From Rhodovastum atsumiense (lineage in GTDB: Bacteria > Pseudomonadota > Alphaproteobacteria > Acetobacterales > Acetobacteraceae): DNA of 64,000 nucleotides. Shown here one piece after another: positions 26,178 to 34,022 of this stretch. The stretch is from NCBI GenBank assembly GCA_026225115.1, contig JAMFSE010000122.1:1-64000 (forward strand), given 5' to 3'. The stretch's first letter is position 1. Each line of letters starts with the position of its first letter. Below the pieces are notes generated by a model. The model was not told where the DNA came from, made no database searches, and saw only the letters and a program-made list of their open reading frames with translations. The position numbers and the translations under genes are program-made.

Positions 26178-27521
26178 ATGCTTAGCGCCATCGAAATGCT
26201 TGCCGCCTATCGCGGCAAGACCTCGCCGGTCGAGGTGATTGAGGCTTCGCTGGCGGCAATCAAATCGGATCCTACAAATTCCTGGGTTTATGTTGCGGAG
26301 GCGGAATCGCTGCAGGCGGCGCGGGAATCCGAAACGCGCTGGCGGCGTGGCGCGCCGCAGGGGGTGCTGGATGGGGTTCCGGTCGGCGTCAAGGATCTGC
26401 TTGCGGTCACCGGCCAGAAGATGCGCCGCGGCTCACTTGCTTTCCCACCGGATTATCTGCCGGTGGAGGATGCTCCGATCATTGCCCGCCTGCGCGAGGC
26501 CGGCGCCATTCTGATCGGCAAGACGGCGACGCCGGATGCCGGTTGCAAGCTGGACACGACCAGCCCGGCGCATGGGATTACCCGCAATCCGTTTGATTTA
26601 AGTCTGACGCCGGGCGGTTCCTCCGGCGGCAGCGCCGCGGCGCTGGCGCTCGGGCATGTGCCGATCGCGCTTGGGACCGATGGCGGCGGCTCCATTCGCG
26701 TGCCGGCCGCCTATTGCGGCGTGTACGGGCTGAAACCCTCCACCGGCCGCATCCCTGCCCCGATCGGGCCGTTCTGGCCGCATGCGGTCACCGGCCCGAT
26801 GTCGCGCTCAGTCCTCGACACGGCTCTGGCCTGGAACGTGGCGACGCTCCCCGATCCGCGCGATCCTTACACCTTTCCCGGCCCTCCCACCGATTGGGTC
26901 GTTGAGGCCGCACGCGGTGTTGCCGGACTGCGCATCGCCTTTGCAGAAACCTTCAACGGCATCGGCGCCAGTCCTGAGCAAACCGCGGCGCTGCACCGGG
27001 CCGCTGCGATCCTGGCCGATGCCGGCGCCAGCATCGCCTTGGCCGAACCTGCCTGGCCCTGTGATCCGCTGGAGCCTTTCATGGTCTTCTGGCGGGCGAT
27101 GTATGCCGGCTCGCTGGCGATAGCGCCGCCGCCCTTTCCCGACCGCATCGACCCCGTCATTCAGCGCATCGTCGCGGCGGCCGGCCCCATCACCCGGCAG
27201 GATTTTCAGAACGCCATCCAGCAGCGTGACATGCTCTCCATCGCGATGGCCAAATTTCACGCCCAGCATGATCTGCTGCTCTGCCCGGTCATGCCCTGCC
27301 AGCCTTGGGCCGGCGGCCGCGCCACCCCGGAGCCATTGCCGGAAGACGACTGGTCATGGTGCCCGTTCGCTTATCCCTTCAACCTCACCCGGCAGCCCGC
27401 CGCCAGCGTTCCGCTTGGGAACGATGCCAACGGCTTGCCGCTCGGCGTCCAGCTGGTCGCCGCCGCTGGCCAGGACGCGCTGGTGCTGCGCGCCTCGAAA
27501 GTCATCGAGGACGCGAACTAA
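26178..27521 (+). CDS. Amidase (amidase signature family)
   Basis: A 447-residue amidase with the Ser-cisSer-Lys triad: Lys in VGVKDLLAV (about residue 73), cis-Ser in GGSSGGSAAA and nucleophile Ser in GTDGGGSIRVPAA. Length fits GatA-like or AtzF/aryl-amidase members, but gatCB are not adjacent, so a catabolic amide hydrolase is more likely than tRNA amidation. Starts at an ATG that begins four bases after a family-1 element, without a clear Shine-Dalgarno. Substrate unknown. Confidence 0.88.
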   Translation: MLSAIEMLAAYRGKTSPVEVIEASLAAIKSDPTNSWVYVAEAESLQAARESETRWRRGAPQGVLDGVPVGVKDLLAVTGQKMRRGSLAFPPDYLPVEDAPIIARLREAGAILIGKTATPDAGCKLDTTSPAHGITRNPFDLSLTPGGSSGGSAAALALGHVPIALGTDGGGSIRVPAAYCGVYGLKPSTGRIPAPIGPFWPHAVTGPMSRSVLDTALAWNVATLPDPRDPYTFPGPPTDWVVEAARGVAGLRIAFAETFNGIGASPEQTAALHRAAAILADAGASIALAEPAWPCDPLEPFMVFWRAMYAGSLAIAPPPFPDRIDPVIQRIVAAAGPITRQDFQNAIQQRDMLSIAMAKFHAQHDLLLCPVMPCQPWAGGRATPEPLPEDDWSWCPFAYPFNLTRQPAASVPLGNDANGLPLGVQLVAAAGQDALVLRASKVIEDAN

Positions 27522-27624
27522 TACGCTGCAATTTCCGCCGCATTGGCCCGGTTTGCGTGGAGATAGAGGCTTTCGCGCGCGTCATATCTATCTTAAAAAG
27601 CCTTAGAAACTGGAGGAAATGAAT

Positions 27625-28347
27625 ATGGCGCGTGTAGCACTCGTTACTGGCGGAACCCGCGGCATCGGCGCCGCAATCAGCGTTGCGTTGCAACAGGCGG
27701 GCCGGGTCGTCATCGCCAGCTTCGCCGGCAATACCGTCGCCGCCGAAGCCTTCTCCAAGGAGACCGGCATCGAGACCATGCAGTTCGACGCCTGCGATTT
27801 CGATGCATGCGCCACCGCCACCAGCGCGATTGCCGCCAAGCACGGCAAAATCGAAATTCTTGTCAACAACGCCGGCATCACCCGCGACGCCGTGATCACC
27901 AAAATGACCCGCGACATGTGGGACGCCGTGCTCGATACCAATCTTGGTTCCTGCTTCAACCTCTGCAAACTCAGCTTCGACGGCATGAAAGCGAATAAAT
28001 TCGGCCGCATCGTCAATATCGGCTCGATCAACGGCCAGGCCGGGCAATACGGGCAGGTCAATTACGCCGGTGCCAAGTCCGGCATTCACGGCTTCACCAA
28101 AGCGCTCTCGCTTGAAGGCGCGCGCTACGGCATCACCGTGAACGCCATCGCACCGGGTTATGTTGATACCGAAATGGTGCGGGCGGTGCCGCCGGAGGTG
28201 TTGGAGAAGATTATTGCCAAAATCCCGCGGGGAAGGCTTGGGACGGCTGAGGATATTGCGCGCGGCGTGTTGTTCCTCACCTCCGACGACGCCGATTTCG
28301 TCACCGGGAGCACCCTCTCCATCAACGGCGGCCAACACATGTACTGA
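27625..28347 (+). CDS. phaB: Acetoacetyl-CoA reductase (SDR family)
   Basis: A 240-residue short-chain dehydrogenase. The NADPH motif VTGGTRGIGAAIS is at residues 7-19, the NNAGITRDAVITKMT segment is typical of PhaB, and the catalytic Ser-Tyr-Lys is in GSINGQAGQYGQVNYAGAKSG. It reduces acetoacetyl-CoA to 3-hydroxybutyryl-CoA for PHB granules. ATG 27625 lies eight bases after ggagg, better than the ATG at 27619. A MaoC-type hydratase is encoded at 35704, which can also feed PHA synthesis; phaA and phaC are not in the window. Confidence 0.92.
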   Translation: MARVALVTGGTRGIGAAISVALQQAGRVVIASFAGNTVAAEAFSKETGIETMQFDACDFDACATATSAIAAKHGKIEILVNNAGITRDAVITKMTRDMWDAVLDTNLGSCFNLCKLSFDGMKANKFGRIVNIGSINGQAGQYGQVNYAGAKSGIHGFTKALSLEGARYGITVNAIAPGYVDTEMVRAVPPEVLEKIIAKIPRGRLGTAEDIARGVLFLTSDDADFVTGSTLSINGGQHMY

Positions 28348-28465
28348 TAATCCGCTGTGGCGGCCATTTGACGCGTCTGTCTGCGCTTCCGGTGCTCACG
28401 GCCAGCAGGCCGCTCCGCTCCGGTTCTCGACAGCCACGCCAACTGACTCACCACAACGAATTATC
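28346..28465. repeat. Family-2 palindromic element (copy 1)
   Basis: About 120 bp with terminal inverted repeats gataatccgctgtgg (28346-28360) and ccacaacgaattatc (28451-28465, 13 of 15 paired). The centre gtgctcacggccagcaggcc with cgctccgctccggt reappears inverted at about 36214-36245. The left end overlaps the phaB stop codon, so phaB borrows its last bases from the element. Confidence 0.8.
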
Positions 28466-28494
28466 GGCCCGGTGCGCGTAATTCCAAAGCGTCC

Positions 28495-28525
28495 CGTCAT
28501 GGCCGGGCTTGACCCGGCCATCCAC
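28495..28525. repeat. REP-like hairpin atggccggg/cccggccat
   Basis: A 9-bp perfect stem atggccggg (28499-28507) and cccggccat (28513-28521) around cttga, flanked by cgtc and ccacg. I recall this sequence as a very common alphaproteobacterial intergenic hairpin (REP). It lies about 20 bp before the GNAT gene start. Confidence 0.75.
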
Positions 28526-28542
28526 GCCTACTTAATCCCTGG

Positions 28543-29025
28543 ATGCTTATCCGTCCTGCGGCTGCCTACGATCATCCCACCATATGGGCCATTCTGGAGC
28601 CCGTTATTCGTGCGGGTGAAACCTACGCATTGCCGCGTGATATGTCTGAGGGCGAGGCCATTGCGTATTGGACGGGGCCGGATCGGGAGACCTTCGTCGC
28701 CACGCATGACGAAAAGATCCTCGGTACATATTACATCCGCGCCAATCAGGCGGGCGGTGGGGCGCATGTGGCGAATTGCGGGTACGTTACCGATGCCGCC
28801 GCCGGCGGCCAAGGCGTTGCGCGGAAGATGTGCAAGCATTCTTTGTTCCATGCAAAAAGCCGGGGGTTTCGGGCGATGCAGTTCAATCTTGTCGTTGCGA
28901 GCAATATTCGCGCCGTAAAACTCTGGCAGGCGCTGGGCTTCGAGACCCGCGGGCGGCTTCCCGGCGCGTTCGAGCATCCGCAGTTGGGCTATGTCGACGC
29001 GTTGGTGATGTTCCGCGACCTATAA
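28543..29025 (+). CDS. GNAT family N-acetyltransferase
   Basis: A 160-residue GNAT with acetyl-CoA loop GGQGVARKMCKHSLFHAK (motif A, about 90-107) and the C-terminal NLVVASNIRAVKLWQALGFETRGRLPGAF, typical of YhhY/RimI-like enzymes. The amine substrate is unknown; similarity to phosphinothricin-type or L-amino-acid acetyltransferases is only general. The gene has no clear ribosome binding site and overlaps the 3' end of folC by six bases in convergent orientation. Confidence 0.85.
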   Translation: MLIRPAAAYDHPTIWAILEPVIRAGETYALPRDMSEGEAIAYWTGPDRETFVATHDEKILGTYYIRANQAGGGAHVANCGYVTDAAAGGQGVARKMCKHSLFHAKSRGFRAMQFNLVVASNIRAVKLWQALGFETRGRLPGAFEHPQLGYVDALVMFRDL

Positions 29026-30267
29026 GGCATCGAGCTTTAAAACTTCCCCGGCCAGATACAGGCTGCCGCAAATCAGCACGCGGCTGGGAACGGTGATCTG
29101 CCCCAAGGCGCCGGCGACGTCCGGGCCTGCAATTGCCACACCGCCGGAGGCCGCGATCACCTGGACGATGGGTAGCGCCAGATGCTGACCAGGTTCGGCG
29201 ACCGCGAAAATTCGCGACGCTTTCGGGATCAGCGGCGCCAAAAATTCCACCACGTCCTTCGACTGCTTCATCCCCACGACCAAAGTAGTCGGACCTCCCC
29301 AGCGCTCCAGCTGTTCCGCCAGGGCCTGGCCGCCGCCCGGGTTATGGGCGCCGTCCACCCACAGGGTCGAGCCTTCGGGCAGCAGCGCTACAAGCTTTCC
29401 ATGCAATTGTTGCAGCCGCGCCGGCCATTCCGCCTGCGCCAGGCCCTGCGCATAGGCCTGTATTGGAATCTCCAGGCCGCAAGCCTGCAAGGCGGCGATC
29501 GCGATCCCGGCGTTATCGGCCTGATGCGCACCGATCAGCGCCGGCCTGCCGAGGCGCGTGCCGTCGAAGCTCAGCCCGTCTGCATCCTCAGTGACTTCCC
29601 AGTCGCGGCCTCGCTGCAGCAATTTTGCATCTTTCAATGCCGCCTCGCGGACGATCTCCGCCAGCGCTTCCGGCGCCTGCGCGCCGGTCACCACCGTCAC
29701 CCCCGGCTTGATAATGCCGGATTTCTCGGCTGCGATTATTGCCAGCCGGTCGCCCAGGAAATCCTGATGATCCATCGAAATGGCTGTTATCGCCGCCACC
29801 ACCGGCGCCGCGATGACATTGGTTGCGTCGAACCTGCCGCCCAGCCCCACCTCGAGTATGCATAAATCCGCCGGCACCCGTGAAAACAGCAGGAACGCCG
29901 CCGCCGTTATCGCCTCGAACACGGTGATCTGATTGCCGGCATTCACCGCCTCGATCTCATCCAGCGCGCCCGCCAGCGCCTCGTCCGTAACCAGCTTGCC
30001 TGCGAGCCGAATACGCTCGTTAAACCGCACCAGATGCGGCGAGGTATAGACATGCGCGCGTAAGCCCGCCGCTTCCGCAATGGCGCGGAGGAAGGCGCAA
30101 CAACTGCCCTTGCCATTGGTCCCCGCCACATGGATCACCGGCGGCAGCTGCAAATGCGGATCTCCAAGCGCCGCCAGCAGCCGGATCAGCCGGTCCAGGC
30201 TGAGGTCGATCAGCTTTGGATAGAGGTGATGAAGCCGGTCTAAACTCGCTTCATAACGGCCAATCAA
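29020..30267 (-). CDS. folC: Bifunctional folylpolyglutamate/dihydrofolate synthase
   Basis: A 415-residue Mur-ligase-fold enzyme that adds glutamate to dihydropteroate and folates. IHVAGTNGKGSCCAFL is the ATP-binding loop (about 45-60), YTSPHLVRFNERIRL the folate loop, VGLGGRFDATN and VDGAHNPGGGQALAE the C-terminal motifs. It overlaps accD upstream by four bases (ATGA), the conserved accD-folC arrangement. Full length and no defects. Confidence 0.95.
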   Translation of the reverse strand: MIGRYEASLDRLHHLYPKLIDLSLDRLIRLLAALGDPHLQLPPVIHVAGTNGKGSCCAFLRAIAEAAGLRAHVYTSPHLVRFNERIRLAGKLVTDEALAGALDEIEAVNAGNQITVFEAITAAAFLLFSRVPADLCILEVGLGGRFDATNVIAAPVVAAITAISMDHQDFLGDRLAIIAAEKSGIIKPGVTVVTGAQAPEALAEIVREAALKDAKLLQRGRDWEVTEDADGLSFDGTRLGRPALIGAHQADNAGIAIAALQACGLEIPIQAYAQGLAQAEWPARLQQLHGKLVALLPEGSTLWVDGAHNPGGGQALAEQLERWGGPTTLVVGMKQSKDVVEFLAPLIPKASRIFAVAEPGQHLALPIVQVIAASGGVAIAGPDVAGALGQITVPSRVLICGSLYLAGEVLKLDAL

Positions 30268-31130
30268 GCCGCTGCTTTCGCCTGGTTCGCGGTCAACAGC
30301 GAAATAAGCCTCGCCAGCGTTTCCGTCAGCTCGCCGCGCTTGATCACCATGTCGATGATCCCATGCTTGAACAGATATTCGGCACGCTGAAAGCCTTCGG
30401 GAAGTTTTTCCCGCACCGTCTGCTCGATCACCCGCGCGCCGGCAAAGCCGATCAATGCGTTGGGCTCGGCAATCTGGATATCACCCAGCATCGCGAAGGA
30501 GGCCGAAACCCCGCCAGTCGTCGGGTCGGTCAGCACCACTATGAAGGGCAATCCTGCCTCCTTCACCATTTGGGCCGCGATCGTCGTCCGTGGCATCTGC
30601 ATCAGGCTGATGGCGCCTTCCTGCATCCGCGCCCCGCCGGAGGCGGTGTACACAATCAAAGGTGCGGCCTGCAGCACCGCCAGCTTCGCTGCGGCCACCA
30701 GCCCGTCGCCCACCGCGGCGCCCATCGAGCCGCCCATGAAGGTGAACTCCATCGCCGCGACCACCGCCCGGTTGCCGCCAATGGTCCCATGCGCCACCAA
30801 CAGTCCGTCTTCCAGCTTGGTGGCGTCGCGGGCATCGCGCAGCCGATCAGAATAGCGCTTCTCGTCGCGAAACCGCAGCGGATCCGGCACAGCCTTCGGC
30901 AGGTCGATACGGGTGTAATTACCATCATCGAAGGTCCAGGCCAGCCGTTCGACCGCCGTGGCGCGCATATGAAAGCCGCAATGCGGGCAAACCTTCTTGC
31001 CCGCTTCCAGCTCGCTTTTGAATATCATCTGCTGGCAGCTCGGGCATTGATGCCAGAGGTTGTCTGGCACCTCCGTGCGGCCAAGCAGGGTGCGGATTTT
31101 CGGGCGAACAAATTCACTAAGCCAGCTCAT
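30264..31130 (-). CDS. accD: Acetyl-CoA carboxylase carboxyltransferase, beta subunit
   Basis: A 288-residue subunit for transferring CO2 from biotin to acetyl-CoA, the first step of fatty acid synthesis. The N-terminal zinc ribbon CPSCQQMIF...CPHCGFH is at about residues 28-52. The crotonase-like core has GGSMGAAVGDGLV, YTASGGARMQEG and DPTTGGVSASFAMLGD. In many alphaproteobacteria trpB/trpA lies upstream; here an iron alcohol dehydrogenase gene lies upstream instead, separated by a hairpin at 31173. Confidence 0.96.
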   Translation of the reverse strand: MSWLSEFVRPKIRTLLGRTEVPDNLWHQCPSCQQMIFKSELEAGKKVCPHCGFHMRATAVERLAWTFDDGNYTRIDLPKAVPDPLRFRDEKRYSDRLRDARDATKLEDGLLVAHGTIGGNRAVVAAMEFTFMGGSMGAAVGDGLVAAAKLAVLQAAPLIVYTASGGARMQEGAISLMQMPRTTIAAQMVKEAGLPFIVVLTDPTTGGVSASFAMLGDIQIAEPNALIGFAGARVIEQTVREKLPEGFQRAEYLFKHGIIDMVIKRGELTETLARLISLLTANQAKAAA

Positions 31131-31172
31131 GGGCTGAAATTACCCGTTATTGCCGGATAATGAAAGTCACTC

Positions 31173-31233
31173 AGAGCGCGATGATGTGAGACGTGGTCGC
31201 TTGCGAGCGCGTCTTACATCTGAATCGCCCTCT
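31173..31233 (-). terminator. Imperfect long hairpin between alcohol dehydrogenase and accD
   Basis: agagcgcgatgatgtgagac pairs imperfectly with the inverted sequence ending gcgccctct-like ...acatctgaatcgccctct. It directly follows the alcohol dehydrogenase stop (31235) and may end that transcript. Its agagcg ends recall the repeat at 8413-8448, so it may equally be a dispersed repeat. Confidence 0.5.
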
Positions 31234-31234
31234 A

Positions 31235-32398
31235 CTATCTATCCAAACCGTCGAGGCTACCATGCAGCGCGCCCACCAGGATTTTCCGCATTGCCCCCGC
31301 ATCCGCGGGCCGTGGATTATCCGGTGTATTCGGGTCCAGAAACGCTTCCTCGGCCAGGAAATCGAGCGAATCCTCGGTCACTTTCAGCTCTGCGATGGTA
31401 TGCGGGATTTTCAGCCGGCTGCGCAATTCCAGCACCCAGTTCAGAAATCCGTCAAAGCCGCCGCCGACCCCAAGGCTTGCCGCCAACTCGGCCATGCGCG
31501 TTTCGATTATCGGCCGGTTAAACGCCAGCACATAGGGCATCAGCACCGCATTCGTGAGCCCGTGATGACCATGAAATTTTGCGCCGATCGGGTGGCTGAG
31601 CGAATGGATGGCGCCCAGGCCCTTTTGAAAGGCGGTCGCACCCATCGAGGCGGCTGCCAGCATCTTGCCGCGCGCATCGACGTTTTTCGGCTCGGATACC
31701 GCCGTGAGCAACGCTTCCTTGACCAGCCGCATGCCTTCGACCGCAATGCCGTCGGCGAACGGGTTCCAGCCCGGAGCGTAATAAGCCTCAAGGTTATGAG
31801 CCAAGGCGTCCATGCCGGTCCAGGCGGTGATGCTCGGCGGTAGGCCGAAGGTAAGCTCAGCGTCGAGGATCACCAGCCGGGGGAGCATATCCCGGTGCAG
31901 CAGGATGATTTTTCTGCCCAAAGTGAGGTCGGTCACCACCGTCGCGCGGCCAACCTCGGATCCGGTGCCGGCGGTGGTGGGGATCGCGAAAATCGGCGGA
32001 ATGGGGCGATCGAGTTCCGGCGAGGTGCGGGTGATCTCAAAATCCCAGAGCGGCAAGCTGGTGGCGGTGGCAAGGGCGACCGATTTGCCGCAATCGAGCC
32101 CGCTGCCGCCGCCGATCGCAATCACCATCTCGGCTTCATGCGCGCCGTAAGCCCGGACGCCGGCGGCAACATCATCGGCAATCGGGTCCGGATGCACGTC
32201 CTTGAACACGGCAACGGCAATGTTCTCCTTCTCGAGGCTGGCGACGATACCGGCAAAAAACGGCAATCCGGCGACGCCGGGATCAGTGACGATCAAGGCG
32301 CGCTTGATGCCAAGATCGCTCACCCGGCCAGGAAGTTCCGAAATACGGCCGGGCCCCGACAGGGTTTCGGTCGGGATACGCCAGTTACCTTTTAGCAT
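31235..32398 (-). CDS. Iron-containing (group III) alcohol dehydrogenase
   Basis: A 387-residue NAD(P)-dependent dehydrogenase. The cofactor motif IAIGGGSGLDCGKSVA is at about 95-110; iron ligands are in LDAELTFGLPPSITAWTGMDALAHNLEAY (Asp, His) and HSLSHPIGAKFHGHHG (two His). SPELDRPIPPIFAIPTTAGTGSE is a family signature. Start codon two bases after the stop of the GS-like gene, so the two are one operon. A GS-like ligase with an alcohol dehydrogenase is the expected pairing if gamma-glutamyl-ethanolamide or another gamma-glutamyl alkanol is oxidised. Confidence 0.92.
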   Translation of the reverse strand: MLKGNWRIPTETLSGPGRISELPGRVSDLGIKRALIVTDPGVAGLPFFAGIVASLEKENIAVAVFKDVHPDPIADDVAAGVRAYGAHEAEMVIAIGGGSGLDCGKSVALATATSLPLWDFEITRTSPELDRPIPPIFAIPTTAGTGSEVGRATVVTDLTLGRKIILLHRDMLPRLVILDAELTFGLPPSITAWTGMDALAHNLEAYYAPGWNPFADGIAVEGMRLVKEALLTAVSEPKNVDARGKMLAAASMGATAFQKGLGAIHSLSHPIGAKFHGHHGLTNAVLMPYVLAFNRPIIETRMAELAASLGVGGGFDGFLNWVLELRSRLKIPHTIAELKVTEDSLDFLAEEAFLDPNTPDNPRPADAGAMRKILVGALHGSLDGLDR

Positions 32399-32400
32399 GA

Positions 32401-33762
32401 TTACATCCTCTCAAATGAGCGATACCGTTCCCAATCCGTCACGGCAAAATTGAAGGCATCGAGCTCCACTCTGGCCATATTGCCATAATGGGCCACCACA
32501 TCGGGACCGAAAGCGGCCTTGGTGAATGCGCTGCCGATAAATAATCTTGCTGCATCCGCCAAGGTTTTCGGCATCTGCGGCAAATCCGCATTATAGGCGT
32601 TGCCGGAAAATACCGGCACCGGCGGCAGTTCACGCTCGATGCCGTCCAACCCCGCGGCAATCATCGCGGCCATCGCTAGGTAAGGGTTCACATCGCCGCC
32701 TGGCAGCCGGTTTTCAACCCGCAACGATTTGCCGTGGCCAAGGATCCGGAAGGCGCAGGTGCGGTTATCCATGCCCCAGGCGATCGCGGTCGGCGCAAAA
32801 CTTCCGGAAGCGTAACGTTTATAGGAATTGATATTGGGCGCAAAAAGCAGTGCCAGCTCCTCCGCATGCGCGATCAACCCCGCCAGGAATTGCAGGAAGG
32901 TTTTGGATGGGCTGTGCCCGTCATCATCGAGAAATACCGCCTTGCCGGAAGCATCGCGCAGGCTGAGATGCGTATGGCAGGAATTGCCCTCGCGCTCGTT
33001 ATATTTTGCCATGAAGGTGAGCGCATGGCCGGCTTGCGCGGCGATCTCCTTGGCCGCCTCCTTGTAGATCACATGGCCGTCGGCCGCTTCCAGCGCCTCG
33101 CCGTAGCGGAAATTGATTTCATGCTGGCCGAGATTGCACTCGCCCTTGGAATTTTCGACCTGAATGCCGGCCGCTTCCATCGCGTTGCGGATTTTACGGA
33201 TGACCGGCTCAACCCGCGCCGTACCGAGCATCGAATAATCGCAATTATACTGGTTGGCGGGCACCAGATCGCGATAGCCGCTGTTCCAGGCATCTTCGTA
33301 GCTGGTACGGAATAAAATAAACTCGAGCTCGGTGGCCGCATAGGCGGTCAGCCCATGGTCCGCCAGCCGCGCCAGCTGCTTTTTCAGCATGCTGCGCGGC
33401 GCCATATCCGCCGGCTTATGGCCCTGCAGTTCGATATCGCAGAGGATGATCGCCGCACCCGGCTGCCAGGGTGCGATGCGCAGGGTCGCCAGGTCCGGGA
33501 CAAAGACAAAATCCCCATAGCCTTTTTCCCAGGAGGTCAAATCATAACCGGCGACCGGCGCGCATTCGATGTCGGTTGCCAGCAAATAGGAACAGCCCTC
33601 GGCCGCGTCCTCGGTAACGCTTTCCAGGAAAAACCGCGGCATTACCCGCTTGCCCTGCAGCCTGCCTTGCATGTCGGGGGCGGCCATCAATACCGTATCA
33701 ATCTCGCCGGCTTCCGCCAAAGCGCGCAATTCTGCCAGCGAAAGCGTTCCCGTCTGTGCCAT
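32401..33762 (-). CDS. Glutamine synthetase-like ligase (PuuA/GlnA4 type)
   Basis: A 453-residue GS-family protein, unlike both other GS genes here. The catalytic parts are TELEFILFR, SKGECNLGQHEINFRYGEAL, NSCHTHLSLRD, NINSYKRYASGSFAPTAIAWG and NRTCAFRILGH. The GECNLGQHEIN segment and absence of an adenylylation loop fit gamma-glutamyl-amine ligases (PuuA, IpuC, GlnA4). ATG 33762 follows cggaggg and is 18 codons inside the track frame. It is followed by the alcohol dehydrogenase gene and is divergent from the APC permease, suggesting uptake and glutamylation of one amine. Confidence 0.88.
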   Translation of the reverse strand: MAQTGTLSLAELRALAEAGEIDTVLMAAPDMQGRLQGKRVMPRFFLESVTEDAAEGCSYLLATDIECAPVAGYDLTSWEKGYGDFVFVPDLATLRIAPWQPGAAIILCDIELQGHKPADMAPRSMLKKQLARLADHGLTAYAATELEFILFRTSYEDAWNSGYRDLVPANQYNCDYSMLGTARVEPVIRKIRNAMEAAGIQVENSKGECNLGQHEINFRYGEALEAADGHVIYKEAAKEIAAQAGHALTFMAKYNEREGNSCHTHLSLRDASGKAVFLDDDGHSPSKTFLQFLAGLIAHAEELALLFAPNINSYKRYASGSFAPTAIAWGMDNRTCAFRILGHGKSLRVENRLPGGDVNPYLAMAAMIAAGLDGIERELPPVPVFSGNAYNADLPQMPKTLADAARLFIGSAFTKAAFGPDVVAHYGNMARVELDAFNFAVTDWERYRSFERM

Positions 33763-33823
33763 CCTACCCTCCGATAATTTTATGCTGGGCCGGGCGTTGT
33801 TGCCACCAGACCCCATTCCCCAG

Positions 33824-33871
33824 CAAATAAAAGTCTTTTTGCTTCTTTTTCTTCAGAAAAAGAAGTGCTTG
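33824..33871. repeat. Family-1 palindromic element, solo arm (copy E)
   Basis: aaaagtctttttgcttc followed by tttttcttcagaaaaagaag and tgcttgcc is a single arm, inverted relative to copy D. It sits in the divergent control region between the GS-like gene and the permease gene, about 60 bp upstream of the GS-like start. Confidence 0.8.
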
Positions 33872-34022
33872 CCTAGACTAATCATTGTGTTATTCGGGAA
33901 TCAGGGGCTTTTCCAGCACTCCGGTTAGACTTGGCGGGACGCCGGAAAAGATGCGTAAGAGCAATAAAAAACCGGATCCAGGGCAATTCCTGAATTCAGC
34001 GACGGCTTATGGGAGACTAAAA